In this document: positions 47,137 through 58,062 of the stretch, piece by piece | Numbering within the stretch: the first letter of the stretch is position 1 | How the letters are laid out: every line of letters starts with the position of its first letter | Source: Prillingera fragicola | Taxonomy: Eukaryota; Basidiomycota; Tremellomycetes; Trichosporonales; Trichosporonaceae | Length of the DNA stretch: 64,000 nt | Reading direction: 5' to 3' | NCBI GenBank assembly: GCA_002335605.1 | Contig: BEDY01000005.1 | Span: 992,001-1,056,000, forward strand | Notes under the pieces: generated by a model | What the model saw: the letters and a program-made list of their open reading frames with translations, nothing else | The model's database searches: none | What the model was told of the DNA's origin: nothing | Translations under genes and position numbers: made by a program

Positions 47137-49283
47137 TTAGCCACTGTGCTTGGCTCCGTTGACCCCCCAGCATCGCCACATGCCATCAACAACACGCAGC
47201 TTGTCAACCCTCCCCAGTCCAGGATCCTCCATCATCCTCAAATCGTCCAGGAATGGCTGTAAAAAGTGTCAGCAAAAGGAGAGAACAATACGCCAATCCG
47301 CCAGCCACAGTCCCTCGTCCAGCGGAACGCCACATAATGATTGCCAGGCACCGCCCAACTACGTAATGGTAATCCACTGAACAAGATGGACGACGACAGC
47401 AATTTCCCTGCACCATGCACGACCAGCGTATCCCAGATCCAAGAGCAACTCACCTCGCGACTAGACGACCGCATCCCAGCAGCCCAGGCCCTCAAACCAG
47501 AAACCGAAACAATAATCAGTCCGCGGTCGCACTCGGACATGCGCGCGTCCTCTTCCGGCGCAGTTATGAGGATTCGCTCGACGTCGCGCATACCGAAAAA
47601 GTATCGTCTGCGGCGGCCCTTGCCCCTGTTCTCGCCACGGTACGCGCGGGATAGCCAGCCCCAGGCGCCGTACAGCAGGAGTACGGAGGGGGCGACACCC
47701 ACAAACGCAAATGTAAGCTGCTGCGAGCGCAGGAGGTGGTCCAGGCTCAGCAGCGAGAGGGAGAGGTCGGTCTTAGGTCAGCGCAGCCGATGCAGTGAGG
47801 CTCACCTTTGTCTTCTGAACCTGGATAAGGAGCGTGCGGATAAGCTGTCCCGCAAGAATGTTGCGGATCGGGCTCTGCAGCTCGGACTCGTAAACCTTCA
47901 GGACAGCTTCCATATCACCTTTCTCGACCTGTTTCTGTAGCTCGAGCAGCTGGTCGCCCTGCAGGTGGTAGTAGTCGCGTCCCAGGTCCATAACCATGCG
48001 CTCCAGACTAGCCTGATCGGCTTTGACGGTCTCGGGAGCAACGCTCAGACCCTCGCCGCCGCCGCGCATCGTCTGAAAGATGTCCTCGGCAGGCTCCCAC
48101 ACCCACCGCACAAAGAAGCCGCGGACAGTCTCCTTGGCGTTCGAAACCTGGTCATGGATCCACTCCTTGTTGCGTGCAATAGCCATGACACCCCAGTAGA
48201 GGGCTGGTGGGGCGAACAGGAACGGGAACCACAGTCGTGTGAGTGCGCTGGGGCGGCCATACAACTCGAGGGGTTTATCGAGCTTCTCCCTCGCGCGGGG
48301 AAGGTAGGTCGTGAGAACAGTGAGCAGCGACTGGGGTGTAGCGGCGGTAGCAGCAAAGTTGTCATCCGAGCGCGACGAGCTTCCCCGGTCGGAATCCCTC
48401 CTGCCTGAAGACTTTGAGCGGCGCAGCGAGCCGTTGTTGCGCGGGGGCGGCACATCGAGTACCTCGCAGAGCACGGAGTAGACGCGGTTGCTCTCGCTGT
48501 TCAGGTCTGTTGGGTCGGCAGCAGCGTTGATCGCCCGACCGTTCCAGTGGGGTCCCTGCGTTGCGAGCACGCCGACGCGGTGGGCGGCGGCATTGCGCGC
48601 GGCGGTGAGCGCGCGCTTGTTCGAGAGCATCTCGCGCCTTGTCAAAGCAAGAGGGGAGAGAAGCGAGCTGAGGCGCTCCCCGACCGTAGCAGCTGAGACA
48701 TCATGCAGCGGCCTAAATAGGGACACAGGAGTGGGCCACTTGAACGAATGAAGCTTGGCCGACAAGGGGCCAACGTCCATCGTCTTTGAGATGGCCTTGT
48801 ACAAGCGCTGAGGAAGTGCTGCAAGATCAGATAGAGCCCAGGCGGCAGCGACTCACACTGCACGAGGTACATAACGGTACCCGACCTCGATGCCAGTGAC
48901 ACCTCCCACCACGTCCTGTCGTCCTCGAGGTGCAGAGCTCCGTCCACAAACACCTGCAGAACATGCGCCCATACCACGCTCACGGCCCGGGTGACAACTT
49001 CTGCCTCTGCGGCGCGGTCGACGTCGCTTGCAAACGATACAGAGGCGCGTACACCATCTTGCTGAGCTGGAACAAGTGCCTCTAGAAGCTTGGCTAGACG
49101 CGCGGCGTTCGGGGGGCGGGACGCGGTAAGCTCTTCGAGAGCTGCCTGCAGCGAGCTGTTTGGCGTTGAGGTGTCGTCTGCGAGGCCGGCCGGGGCAGCT
49201 ACGGGGATAGTAGCAAGAGTAGTTAGACTGTTTGTTAATTGCTCCTGCGCGTATGTCGGCGGTGCCGAGCCGAGAAACGCCAT
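47137..49283 (-). CDS. NCA2: Nuclear control of ATPase protein 2 (NCA2)
   Basis: Four exons: 49283-48857, 48818-47806, 47771-47454 and 47256-47137. Introns are 38, 34 and 197 nt with consistent phases, giving 625 aa. Family features are PLELYGRPSALTRLWFPFLF followed by a hydrophobic segment and NKEWIHDQV, then SVAPETVKADQASLERMV, LGRDYY, and a GQLIRTLLIQVQKTK helix. A second hydrophobic segment (LTFAFVGVAPSVLLLYGAWG) lies in exon 3. The last exon encodes FLDDLRMMEDPGL and KLRVVDGMWRCWG, the conserved C-terminus. Nca2 sits in the mitochondrial outer membrane, is linked to expression of the mitochondrial ATP6/ATP8 transcript in yeast, and associates with Fmp30/Mdm31-32 in lipid homeostasis. It is transcribed divergently from PWP1. 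Confidence 0.9.
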
Positions 49284-49525
49284 GAGAGGTGGAGTTTTTG
49301 ATGTTTTGAGAGAGAAAGAACAGGATCGGCCAGCGGTTGGGTAGTAGCCAAGATGATCGTAATGACGCAGGTGGCTACAGATAGTACACGTCATTCTTAC
49401 ATTTTGGGTGGCAAGGTGGAGTGATAACACCACGTGGCTAATTCTGGAAATCTTGAGAGCCAGAAATCTTGGGCAAATACATCAGCCGACCACTGCTGCT
49501 ACCTGCAACAGTACACTACACCACC
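49284..49525. promoter_or_regulatory. Divergent promoter region, NCA2 / PWP1
   Basis: 242 nt between divergent start codons, so both promoters must lie here. No specific site is assigned. Confidence 0.5.
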
Positions 49526-51242
49526 ATGTCTGGCACGCTCATCTCGTCGCTCGCATGGATTCCCCGCGGCAAGGCTGCGCTTCAGCCTAAAAAGTATGAG
49601 CTCGACGAGGCGGAGCTCGAGCGCGTCGGCAAGCTCGGCGGTCCCGGCGTCCTCGAGCAGCTCAAGGAGCAGATGGCCGAGATGGAGATGGACGGCGAGG
49701 GAGAGTGGGAGGACGCCGACGAGGATGAGGGTGCTGGAGAGGAGGATGAGGACGAGGACAATGACGATGAGGACGCTCCCATGGACGAGGACGTCAAGCC
49801 TAGCGACCCCAACGACATGTCGGCGTACAAGATGGACGACTATGACGACGAGGTGTCGACTGGAGCTGGTAGGTTCTAGAGAGCTTGCGCAGTAGCTGAC
49901 AGTAGCCATGGGCGCGTTTGCGAACGTCAAGGGCTTGACGTACTACCGCGACAACAATGACGACCCCTTTATCACCCTCAAGGAGGACGACGAGGACATG
50001 GAGCGCGAGGAGCTCGCATTGCTGCCTACGGACAACCTGATTGTCTCGGCACGCACGACCCAGGACCTGTCCGGCCTCGACTTCCACGTCTACGACGACT
50101 CGAGCGAGTCTCTCTACACCCACCACGACCTCATGCTTCCCGCGTTCCCTCTCTGTGTCGAGTGGCTCGACTTTGGAGGTGGCGCCGGCCCTTCTGGCGA
50201 GGCCAAGTCTGGCAGCTACGTCGCCGTCGGCACCTTTGACCAATCGATTGAGATCTGGGACTGCGACGTTATTGACGGTCTCTACCCCCAGGCCATTCTC
50301 GGTCCCGCCGACTCGCTTGAGAAACCCCAGGCCAAGCCCAAGGGTACGGGCAAGAAGAAGCGTCGTGAGATGGTCCAGCCCGCTGCCAACCCCGACTACC
50401 ACGTTCAGCCCGTGCTGTGCTTGAGCTGGACGCCCAAGTTCCGCAACCTCTTGCTTTCGGGAAGCGCGGATGCGACTGTCAAGCTTTGGGACTTGAGCCG
50501 CGAGAGCCCAATGAAGGCTCAGAGCTCGTGGGACCGCATCCACGGCGGCGAGAAGGTGCAGGCTATTGAGTGGAACAAGTCGCAGGTTGGTTCGGGCGTC
50601 GACACGGCAGTGCTTTCCGGTGGAGACCGGACAGTCAAGGTCTGGGACCCCATGACCAAGGAGGGCGACGGCTTTGGTGTTTCGGTCGGCGCCGACGTCG
50701 AGTGTGTCCGCTGGGACCCCTGGACACCGACGAGCTTTTACGTCTCGCTCGAGAACGGTCTCATTCTCTGCTACGACGCTCGTACCCTTTCGAGTCAAAC
50801 CGACACTGCCCCCGCCCAGCCCAAGTTTACTCTTGCGGCTCACGACGGCGCCGCCTCGGCCCTCGACATCAACCCCCACATCCGCGGCTGCATCGCCACG
50901 GGTGGCATGGACAAGACTGTCAAGATCTGGAACGTCTCGGACGACGAGACTGACGGCACCTCGCTCGGCCGCAAGCGCGAGATTTCGCTGGCCACCTCGC
51001 GTGACCTCGGCCTCGGCAAGGTCTTTACCTGCCGCTGGGCACCTGATGCCGACACCCCTCTTGCCCTCGCTGCTGCCGGAAGCAAGGCGACCTTGCAGGT
51101 TTGGGATGTTGCCAGCAACCCCGGTGCGCGCAAGGCGTTTGGCGAGCGTATCAGGAGGGCGGGCCGTGAGCTCAACGAGATCAAGGCTGGCGGCGGTATC
51201 GTCGCGCCCAATGCCGATGAGGAGGACGATGAGGAGGACTAG
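49526..51242 (+). CDS. PWP1: Periodic tryptophan protein 1 (PWP1), WD40 ribosome biogenesis factor
   Basis: Two exons, 49526-49868 and 49906-51242, with a 37-nt phase-1 intron (GTAGGT, GCTGAC branch), giving 559 aa. The N-terminus has the conserved SSLAWIPRGKA and an acidic tract (residues about 60-95). The body is a WD40 propeller with clear blades: FDQSIEIWDCDVI, LLSGSADATVKLWDLS, LSGGDRTVKVWDPM, IATGGMDKTVKIWNVS and GSKATLQVWDVA. A Lys-rich stretch (KGTGKKKRREM) lies between blades. Pwp1 acts in the nucleolus during assembly of the 60S subunit, especially in 27S pre-rRNA processing. A strong start context (CCACCATGTC) and strong codon bias fit high expression. Confidence 0.95.
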
Positions 51243-51437
51243 ATAGACTTTCGGGGCATGTATACCTGCATAATGACTGCGTTCGTGGGTAGGCCTGTTG
51301 GTGACTATACTACTAGCAACTCCTGATCTATTGACTCTCACGTAACAGCTGGCTGGCTGTGTGCATAGCAAACTATTATACGCCTCTTATCAATCCTACC
51401 CTGCAACACAATTAACTACGGAGCCATTGCCACAACT

Positions 51438-53478
51438 TTAAACCTTCTCAGTCTGCTGAGGAACGCTCTTGTCGGTGTGGGGTACGTGCACGCCGTGGAC
51501 ATCGTGGACGTCGTGGTGGCCACGCAGATTCTCGGTGTCAGTGTAGCCACCACCCTCCTGGTAGGCAACCTTGTGCTCCTCAAAGTGAGCTCCGTCGGCC
51601 TCGGGACCGAGGACGAGGAAGATGAGCAGCCAGGCAATGACGACACCGATGAGAATGCCTTGGATGGTGGCATAGTCGTTGATCAGCTTGCCGGTCACGG
51701 GCGAGATGGTCTTGAGGGTCTTGCCGGCCTCCGTCTCGATCTGGGCCGCAGCAGACGAAGCCATGTTACCGAGCTGTAGAGTCAGCGAGTGGCCGAGAAG
51801 TCTTCATGGGGGTAATACGTACCTGGTAAGCAATACCGGAGAACGAGGCGCGGAAGGCAGGGGGCGAGATCTCGCCAAGGTAGATGGGAACAATACCCCA
51901 GGCGCCCTGGACACCGAACTGAACCCAGCTGCTTGGTCAGTGTTGTCCTTTATCATTCGTGATTACTCACAATCCACCGGCCGAGAGACCGCCAAAGGTA
52001 GTGGGGAGGATCCAGAGAGGGATCCACACTGCCGTGATGCAGAGGAAAAGAATGGCACAGAGACGACGACCGGCGTACTGGCTAAGGTAGCCGGCAATGG
52101 TACCGCCACAGATGGCGCCGACGCTGGATCGTTAGTGTGGATCAAAACCGCCTTTCAGGCCATACATACTTGGAGATAATCGTGGCCTTGGAGGTGAGGG
52201 AAGCGGTGAGGCCCTTGGTCTCCTGGAGGTAGACGGGGTAGAGGTCCTGCGAGCCGTGCGAGAGGAAGTTGAATCCAGTCCTGTTGTGTCAGCCAACTAT
52301 CACCGGGAAGGCTTGCTTTCCCTCCATCTTCCTCCTCTCTACTCCTTTCCGGTGGTTCTGCATGCATGCCACCATGCACACCGCTCAGGTACTTACATCG
52401 CGCATACGGCCCAGATCACCCTGATCCAGTTGGTCTTGAGCATATTCTTGGCTTCACGGAAAAAATGCTTGGTGGCCTCCTTGGAAGAAAGTCCTTCGGC
52501 TTTGGCTTCCTCGCGAGCTCGGAGGTAGTTGCGAGACTCGGGGATGGCGGCACGGATAATGGCGGCAAGCAGAGAAAAGCCTGCACCAAAGAAGTAGACG
52601 CAGCGCCATCCATACTTGGACTTGGGAACGACGCCAAGGTTGATAACGGCGGCAAGGAGGTAGCCAACGGCGTAGCCCTGCTGCATCATGCCGGACAGAA
52701 GACCACGTGCCTGCACTGGGACGTTCTCGAGGGCCCTGTGTTGTCAGTTTATGTCTACATGGGTGCCTATCCGCTTACGTTGCAGCGGCTTGACCCCAGA
52801 TACCGCCCATGACGATACCAAAGATTGCGCGGACGCCGAGGAAGGCCGAGTAGGATTGAACAAAGCCAGATCCAAGCTCAAAGACGGCAATCAGCAGCAA
52901 GTTGGCGACCAGAGTCCACTTGCGGCCATAACGGTCGGCAAGGACACCAAAGATGACGGCTCCAAGAGAACGTGTAATGGCAGTTGTAATGTCGTGTGTG
53001 GAGCGGTCAAACTGCTCGCTGAGGGCTTTATTGGTGACTGAGACCTGCCACCGTTAGCTTGCTTCACAGTGCGCCATGTCACTTGTCTTGTCCTCGATGT
53101 CCTCTACATCCTTTACTCTTGGTACTCACAGCAAAGTAGTCAAAGCTTTCACTTGGTCAGCAACAAGCTTCTCCAACGCGCCTACGAAACTCACCCGTCA
53201 CAGGTCCAGGCAAACCAACCACAGAAGAAGTAGAGCCAGTCCTTGGCCGAAAGCAAACGGCAGAGGGTAATGGGGTTGTAAATAACATCGTCGTCCGTGT
53301 TCTTTCCACGCCAGGACGGAATCATGCAACGAACAAACGACTTGCCCTCGGCATTGTTGACATGCCACACTGCCAGCTGAGACTTGACCGAAGCCGCGTG
53401 AAGGTGTTCCTCATGGTGGAGGTCGTTGCTGTTGCTACGCTGCTTGCGGGCGATGGGAGGGTTTGCTCCAGACTCCAT
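51438..53478 (-). CDS. JEN1: JEN-family monocarboxylate/proton MFS transporter
   Basis: Eight exons: 53478-53195, 53151-53130 (22 nt), 53044-52779, 52735-52397, 52280-52170, 52123-51971, 51928-51823 and 51773-51438. Introns are 42-116 nt and phases all agree, giving 538 aa. A soluble N-terminus is followed by a 12-helix MFS fold, with the loop motif GVLADRYGRKW between helices 2 and 3. The JEN signature is FNFLSHGSQDLYPVY (consensus N-x2-S/T-H-x-S/T-Q-D-x3-T), in which the final Thr is Val. The sixth and seventh exons encode IVPIYLGEISPPAFRASFSG. The C-terminal tail is His-rich (HHDVHDVHGVHVPH). Jen1 imports lactate, pyruvate and related acids across the plasma membrane with protons. Fungal homologues are usually glucose-repressed, but no site is claimed here. 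Confidence 0.9.
53130..53151 (-). other. 22-nt microexon of the JEN transporter gene
   Basis: Encodes ESFDYFA with one leading base. It is flanked by introns of 43 nt (left of the gene order) and 85 nt with GTGAGT donors. It is required to keep the reading frame and the conserved segment before the first helix pair. Confidence 0.7.
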
Positions 53479-56104
53479 TTTTGTGAGTGGGGGTAGTTGT
53501 GAGTGGAAAGGGGGTGAGATACGCAAGAAAAGGGGGGAGAGGGACATCAATAAGTAGTTTGTGGAGACGAAGGGGGCCCATTCGCGAGCCGAGAGGGGCA
53601 GCCGACCTCGGTTCTGGTCACTGGCGTCTCGACGCGAACCTGTTCAGCGTCGTGGGGCTTCACAGGAGACAATGGACGAGGTGCGCTAACGGCTTCTCGC
53701 GGCTCGCTTCGCCGTGATAAACCCACCCTTGCCCGCACCGCGCAGGTATCCGTCCGGTCGGCCGGCCGCGGCACCGCAGCAGGGCACTATCGCGGGGTTG
53801 AGAGGGTATTGATTACACATTCTGACCCCACGCACGACGGTTGTTGCCGATGGGATCGTGGTGGAGCAGGAATTGCAGGAGAGGAGGAGGAAGAGGATGT
53901 CAAGATGGCATGATTTGCCACTAGCGTCGCACACCACCCTCGCAACAAACGCTCAAAATAGAAGATCGACGTGCCTGAACCGCAGTCACGTGTGGACATG
54001 AGCTCACCATTGGCTCAGCTCAATGGCGCACAGCGGGGCAGAAGGGGACCCACGGCGTCCAGTTCGCCGTAGCAGAATGACACAGGGCGCGAGCAGCTGG
54101 GGCCATGTGTGTCGTGTCTTACCCCTGACGGCGAGGTGATGGAAACGGCTGGAAGTGGTGCAGCGAGAAGTCGGCATCTCTGCGCAGCTGCTCGTCTGAC
54201 GCGGCTGTGACGTCGCACCCTTGTCTCATGTTGCACATGACGCTCTTACGTGTGTCCTGAGTCGGGCAACTCGAGCGGCAACGGTTGGCGGTTGGGGAGT
54301 GGTTCGTGGCAGTCGAAGGTGGTTGCTTAGTCCAAAACAACGACTCGACTCAGTCGGCCACTCGCGTCAGCATTGAACGTGCTCGATGAAACAGATGTCA
54401 TGTATGAACTGATCGTACCCCATCCGCGAGAGAATGCTTGGGACCGCCTAGTTTGTTCTATGCGATACCATGGAGCTGTTGGGGCGTGGTTTGTGTGATG
54501 CAGTGTTGTGGCATGGATATCTGTTGTCAGTGGTTAGATAAGGTAATCCTTCCTTGATACATAGATTGCCAGACACGAACACACAGGCTTTGGCCTTAGA
54601 TCCCCCTCAAGCTTCCTTCAAAGAGTCTTGTTCCTAGTCCTCTAGCGGTAGTCGCGGCTGTGGAGCATCAAGACGCGCTCTGGCGAACACCACCCTTAGT
54701 TTACTGGCAGTCCAAAGCCTGTCGGGCCACAAGTGGCGTGAATAGCAACCTTGAACTTATTTTGGGTACGAAACACGGTCCAAATATCAACTTTCATCAG
54801 TCTTGACGGCATTCGAGTCTTCTAGTCTGTGCGCTAGTGGTTCCAAGGACCGCGACGCGTCGTTCGCAATACGCCAACTGGGGCACGTCTTTCCGCACAG
54901 TTCCGCTACTACAATTCAAACTGTCCATTGCTTAGTGGGCTCGTTTCCGCGGCTTTCCGTTATCAGGTCTTCATCTTTCATTGTATGTCGCGAAGTACAG
55001 CTTGTGCTACTAAGTCTTGTCGTGCAGCCGGTCAACAATTCCAGAGGACCGGGAAGCCTGCCACAAGGTCGTCAGCCGCCCGTGCCGCACTTGCCAGTGG
55101 CAACTGCTGTACTATTCAGAGCCCAGATTGTAACTCTGTAATCTCGCACCCTTTCGAACACTTGATAGAGCTAGTGTTGTCGTGCGCTTGCATAACACGG
55201 GGCGAACAGAACGGTGGCCACTGTTCAAGCAGCAAGACAATCATGGTCCTCTCTAGATCCATTGATGATTATCGGTCATTTCCGGGTCATGCCGTGCGTG
55301 CCTTGCAGCTCCACTCCATAGCACCACCAGACCTCATACGTAACTCATACCTCATGTCCCCATGCATGCCCTTCTTGCATCATCGATGCTCTTCATCGAG
55401 CAAGACTATTCGAAGAGCTCGTCTCTTTCGAACTCGTCCTCATGGCTGATGTAGCCGTTGCAACCCCAAAGTCACCAATGAACGCCGAGGCTGCACCAAC
55501 GCGGCCAACATAAAACCCAGGAGTGACAGCAATCCCGCATCGGTAGCCGCACCAGGGCCATGAGACGCAATGGATATCCTCTGAGATCCGCACTTTGGCG
55601 GGCACAGGCGAGTAGGCGAGCCAAACGATCTGCTGACCTGCTGGCTGCATACTCTGTGTGCCCGTATCTAAGCCACCTGCACGTCGACACTTCTCACGAA
55701 TGCCTTAAAACCGAATAGTGGGCTCTGTTGGAGTAGTTGTTTGAAAAACGATCCCCATCTCGTCCGGACGATTACACGGAGGGCAGAGTAACGGTTGGCG
55801 AGGAAGCCGAAATGTCGGGGCGTGTTCGTCATAATGTTGACGTGACGGTGAATCAGTCAACAGTCTGCGAGGAGAAGAGGCACTGTTTGTGTGTGCTGCG
55901 CGATTGCCGGTGGTTGTGGTCCTTTGACCGGAGGGGAGCGCGTTTGCGAGAGCCTCTGCAGTTATAGCGCTGGCGAGGTAGCCACCAGTCATTCATTCTT
56001 CCAGAGGTAAGAAATGGTGCACATTGGTGGCATCGAAGCTGCAGTTGTACCCCTTTTCTGATTGATAAGGGATGCGTTTTCCCTAACAATATCGAGAAAT
56101 TAAC
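53479..56104. other. Gene-poor region between JEN gene and tRNA-Gly
   Basis: About 2.6 kb with no recognised gene. Two frames have somewhat protein-like sequence: minus 55393-55650 (includes PVPAKVRISEDIHC) and plus 55812-55967. Neither has a conserved domain or consistent splice partners. From 53479 to about 54350 the sequence probably holds the JEN promoter. Confidence 0.45.
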
Positions 56105-56175
56105 ACACCGTTGGTGAAACGGTATCATGCGTCGTTGCCATCGACGCGGCAAGGGTTCGACTCCCTTACGGTGTA
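56105..56175 (+). tRNA. tRNA-Gly(GCC)
   Basis: 71 nt folding as a cloverleaf. The acceptor stem ACACCGT pairs with ACGGTGT (7 bp), followed by discriminator A. The anticodon stem CGTCG/CGACG closes the loop TTGCCAT with anticodon GCC. The T arm AGGG/CCCT encloses TTCGACT. The A box TGGTGAAACGG and B box GGTTCGACTCC both match the RNA polymerase III consensus. There is no intron. The first pair is A-U, whereas glycine tRNAs usually start with G. Confidence 0.88.
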
Positions 56176-56185
56176 TTTCCTTTTT
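56176..56185 (+). terminator. RNA polymerase III terminator of tRNA-Gly
   Basis: TTTCCTTTTT directly follows the tRNA. The T5 run at 56181-56185 is a standard Pol III stop. Confidence 0.7.
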
Positions 56186-56793
56186 GCGTGGCCATTGTTC
56201 TTTTGTACTTTGGATCCCGTCACATTGAAGGGCATCCTGTTGTCATCGGATGGTAGAGCTCGTGGTACACAGGCGTTTTTCTTTTGTCTCGTGCGAGGTG
56301 ACATCGCAGCCCGCGTCCCGTTTACGAGTCACAACAGGTGTTAGATGCCAAGTGCCCAAATCACATTGGCGAGTGTGGAAGGACGGCATAGGGGGGCGGG
56401 GGGTGGAATGGGGTTTGAAAGAGGCGGAAGATGCATGCAGTGCGACTTGGGATACCTTCTTATATGTGCATCGACGGCTATGCTTGGTGACGAGCCGCGG
56501 CACCCGGATGCTGTTCTGACAGATGACGGTGCATAAGCCGGGTGGCGGTTTCAGATCTCGACGAAAGCGTCAGACACTCAGTCTACCGGACGCCGAATGC
56601 GAGAGCATCCACGTCCACTCCTGCAAGGCTGTGACTCGCTGCATCAAGTGTATAAGAGAACATTAGAACCCAAGAACGCGGAGACTAGCTACAACTGCCG
56701 CAGTGTATGGCCTAGGACGGAAGGGGATTAATTTGAATATTTTATTGTTTGCTTGAATCCATCACGTTCGCCACCCATAGCCAGAGCATGAGG
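56176..56793. other. Intergenic, tRNA-Gly to CFEM gene
   Basis: 618 nt with the tRNA terminator and the CFEM gene 3' end. No further gene is seen. AT-rich near 56730-56755 (possible polyadenylation area of the minus-strand gene). Confidence 0.45.
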
Positions 56794-58062
56794 CTAAGTG
56801 CGACGCGGGGGTTGCGACTTGGCGTAAACGTGATTCAGGTTTGTCGTCGAGGAAGAATAGTCGGACGTCACGGACGCACTCCCATGGTGGTGGTCACTCG
56901 TGCCCTCGTCGATGGAGGGCATGGGACGGATCGAGCCGCCACCCACTGCAGCTGGCGCAGGCGGGTCAATCTCGGGGTCCACGTCCTTGGCGGAGCTGCT
57001 CCCACTCCTACTACCGCTTGGGGACCCGCTGCCACTGCCACTGCTCTCGCCCTTGCGGTCCATCATCTCCCACTCGTCCAGCTTGTACTCGCGGTTCGGC
57101 CCGTAATTCCGTCCATAAGCCCCAGGAAGGGGGAGGGCACGCGGCACAGCGTCACCGGCAAAATGCACTGCAGGCTCTCGGGGAGCGCCCGCATCAAAGT
57201 TGTAAGTGCCAGTGTCCCCAAAGTCGAAAGTGGAGATGTGGGGGCGGCCGTCGTTGCGGCTCCTGCTGGAGAACAGGCGCCTGCCCGAGCCTTTGGAGTC
57301 GAGGCCGGATATGCCGGTTGCACTGACTGTCAGCGGCGGCAGAGGGGGGGGGGGGGGGGGGGGGGGGCGGCGGGGGGGGGGGGGGGGGCGGGGGGGGGGG
57401 GGGGGGGGGGGGGGAGGAAAGGGGCAACATACCCTCGTGTGGAGCGTCCAGACGCAATGGCCTCTTTGCGTGACTGGGCGCGGCAAGTCATGAAGCCCAG
57501 GAGGAGAGTGAGGAAGAGGACGAGAGCGCAGATTGAACTCATCTGGCTTGTCAGTTTCAACCACCCGTGAACGAGTTACTCACGACCGCCTGAATGTTCC
57601 ACGCAGCACGAGAGTAGATGACTGGGGGAAGCACAGTGTTCACTCCCACACTCGCCGTCACGCGGCCATTGGCGTCAGTTGCAGACGGGACAACGGGCAC
57701 TCCCTTGAATGCTCAGCGCGATCCACCCGTGTCAACTCACGGCCGCCGCACAAACGCCAGCACTAAAGGAAACACCCGTTTTGTACTCGGTTCCATTGCA
57801 GCTAACCTGTAGGCAGTTCTACATGCTGTCAGTGGCACATCATGAAAGACCCACCGTCAACACTTACGAGAACAGAGCCCTGGTAGATTTTTGACTGGCA
57901 GAGACAGACGTAGTCCGTGACTGATCTGCAGGTACCGAGGTTGCCTCGAACGACACAGTTGTACACGCAGCGAGGAACAGTGACACCACCCAAGACCTCT
58001 CGGGAGATAATCTCTGAGCGGTCATCCAGAACATGCAGCGCTGGCGTCCCTGGAGGTGACAT
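56794..58062 (-). CDS. CFEM-domain single-pass membrane protein
   Basis: Five exons: 58062-57868 (5' end uncertain), 57818-57741, 57703-57584, 57542-57433 and 57322-56794. Introns are 49, 37, 41 and 110 nt with agreeing phases, giving at least 343 aa. The CFEM domain spans exons 1-2 with eight cysteines: VPRCVYNC, LGTC, YVCLC, NCLQVSC and GVC. A Val/Thr-rich linker follows, then one transmembrane helix in exon 4 (ICALVLFLTLLLGFMTC), then a long Ser/Gly/Asp-rich cytoplasmic tail. CFEM proteins are fungal extracellular proteins, several of which bind haem or act as surface receptors. A signal peptide is not evident after the ATG at 58062. Upstream in-frame sequence (LLLTVLALVLPVVISLL) is signal-like but lacks an ATG, so a first exon is probably missing. 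Intron 4 contains the G/C homopolymer tract. Confidence 0.75.
57344..57414. repeat. 71-nt poly-G tract in CFEM gene intron
   Basis: 68 G and 3 C on the plus strand (C at 57368, 57371 and 57389). The tract lies inside the fourth intron of the minus-strand CFEM gene, so the transcript carries poly-C and the template strand is G-rich. Confidence 0.9.

Noticed and set aside
49800..51371. 523-residue minus-strand frame
   Set aside because: It lies antisense to PWP1, whose WD40 repeats explain the sequence.
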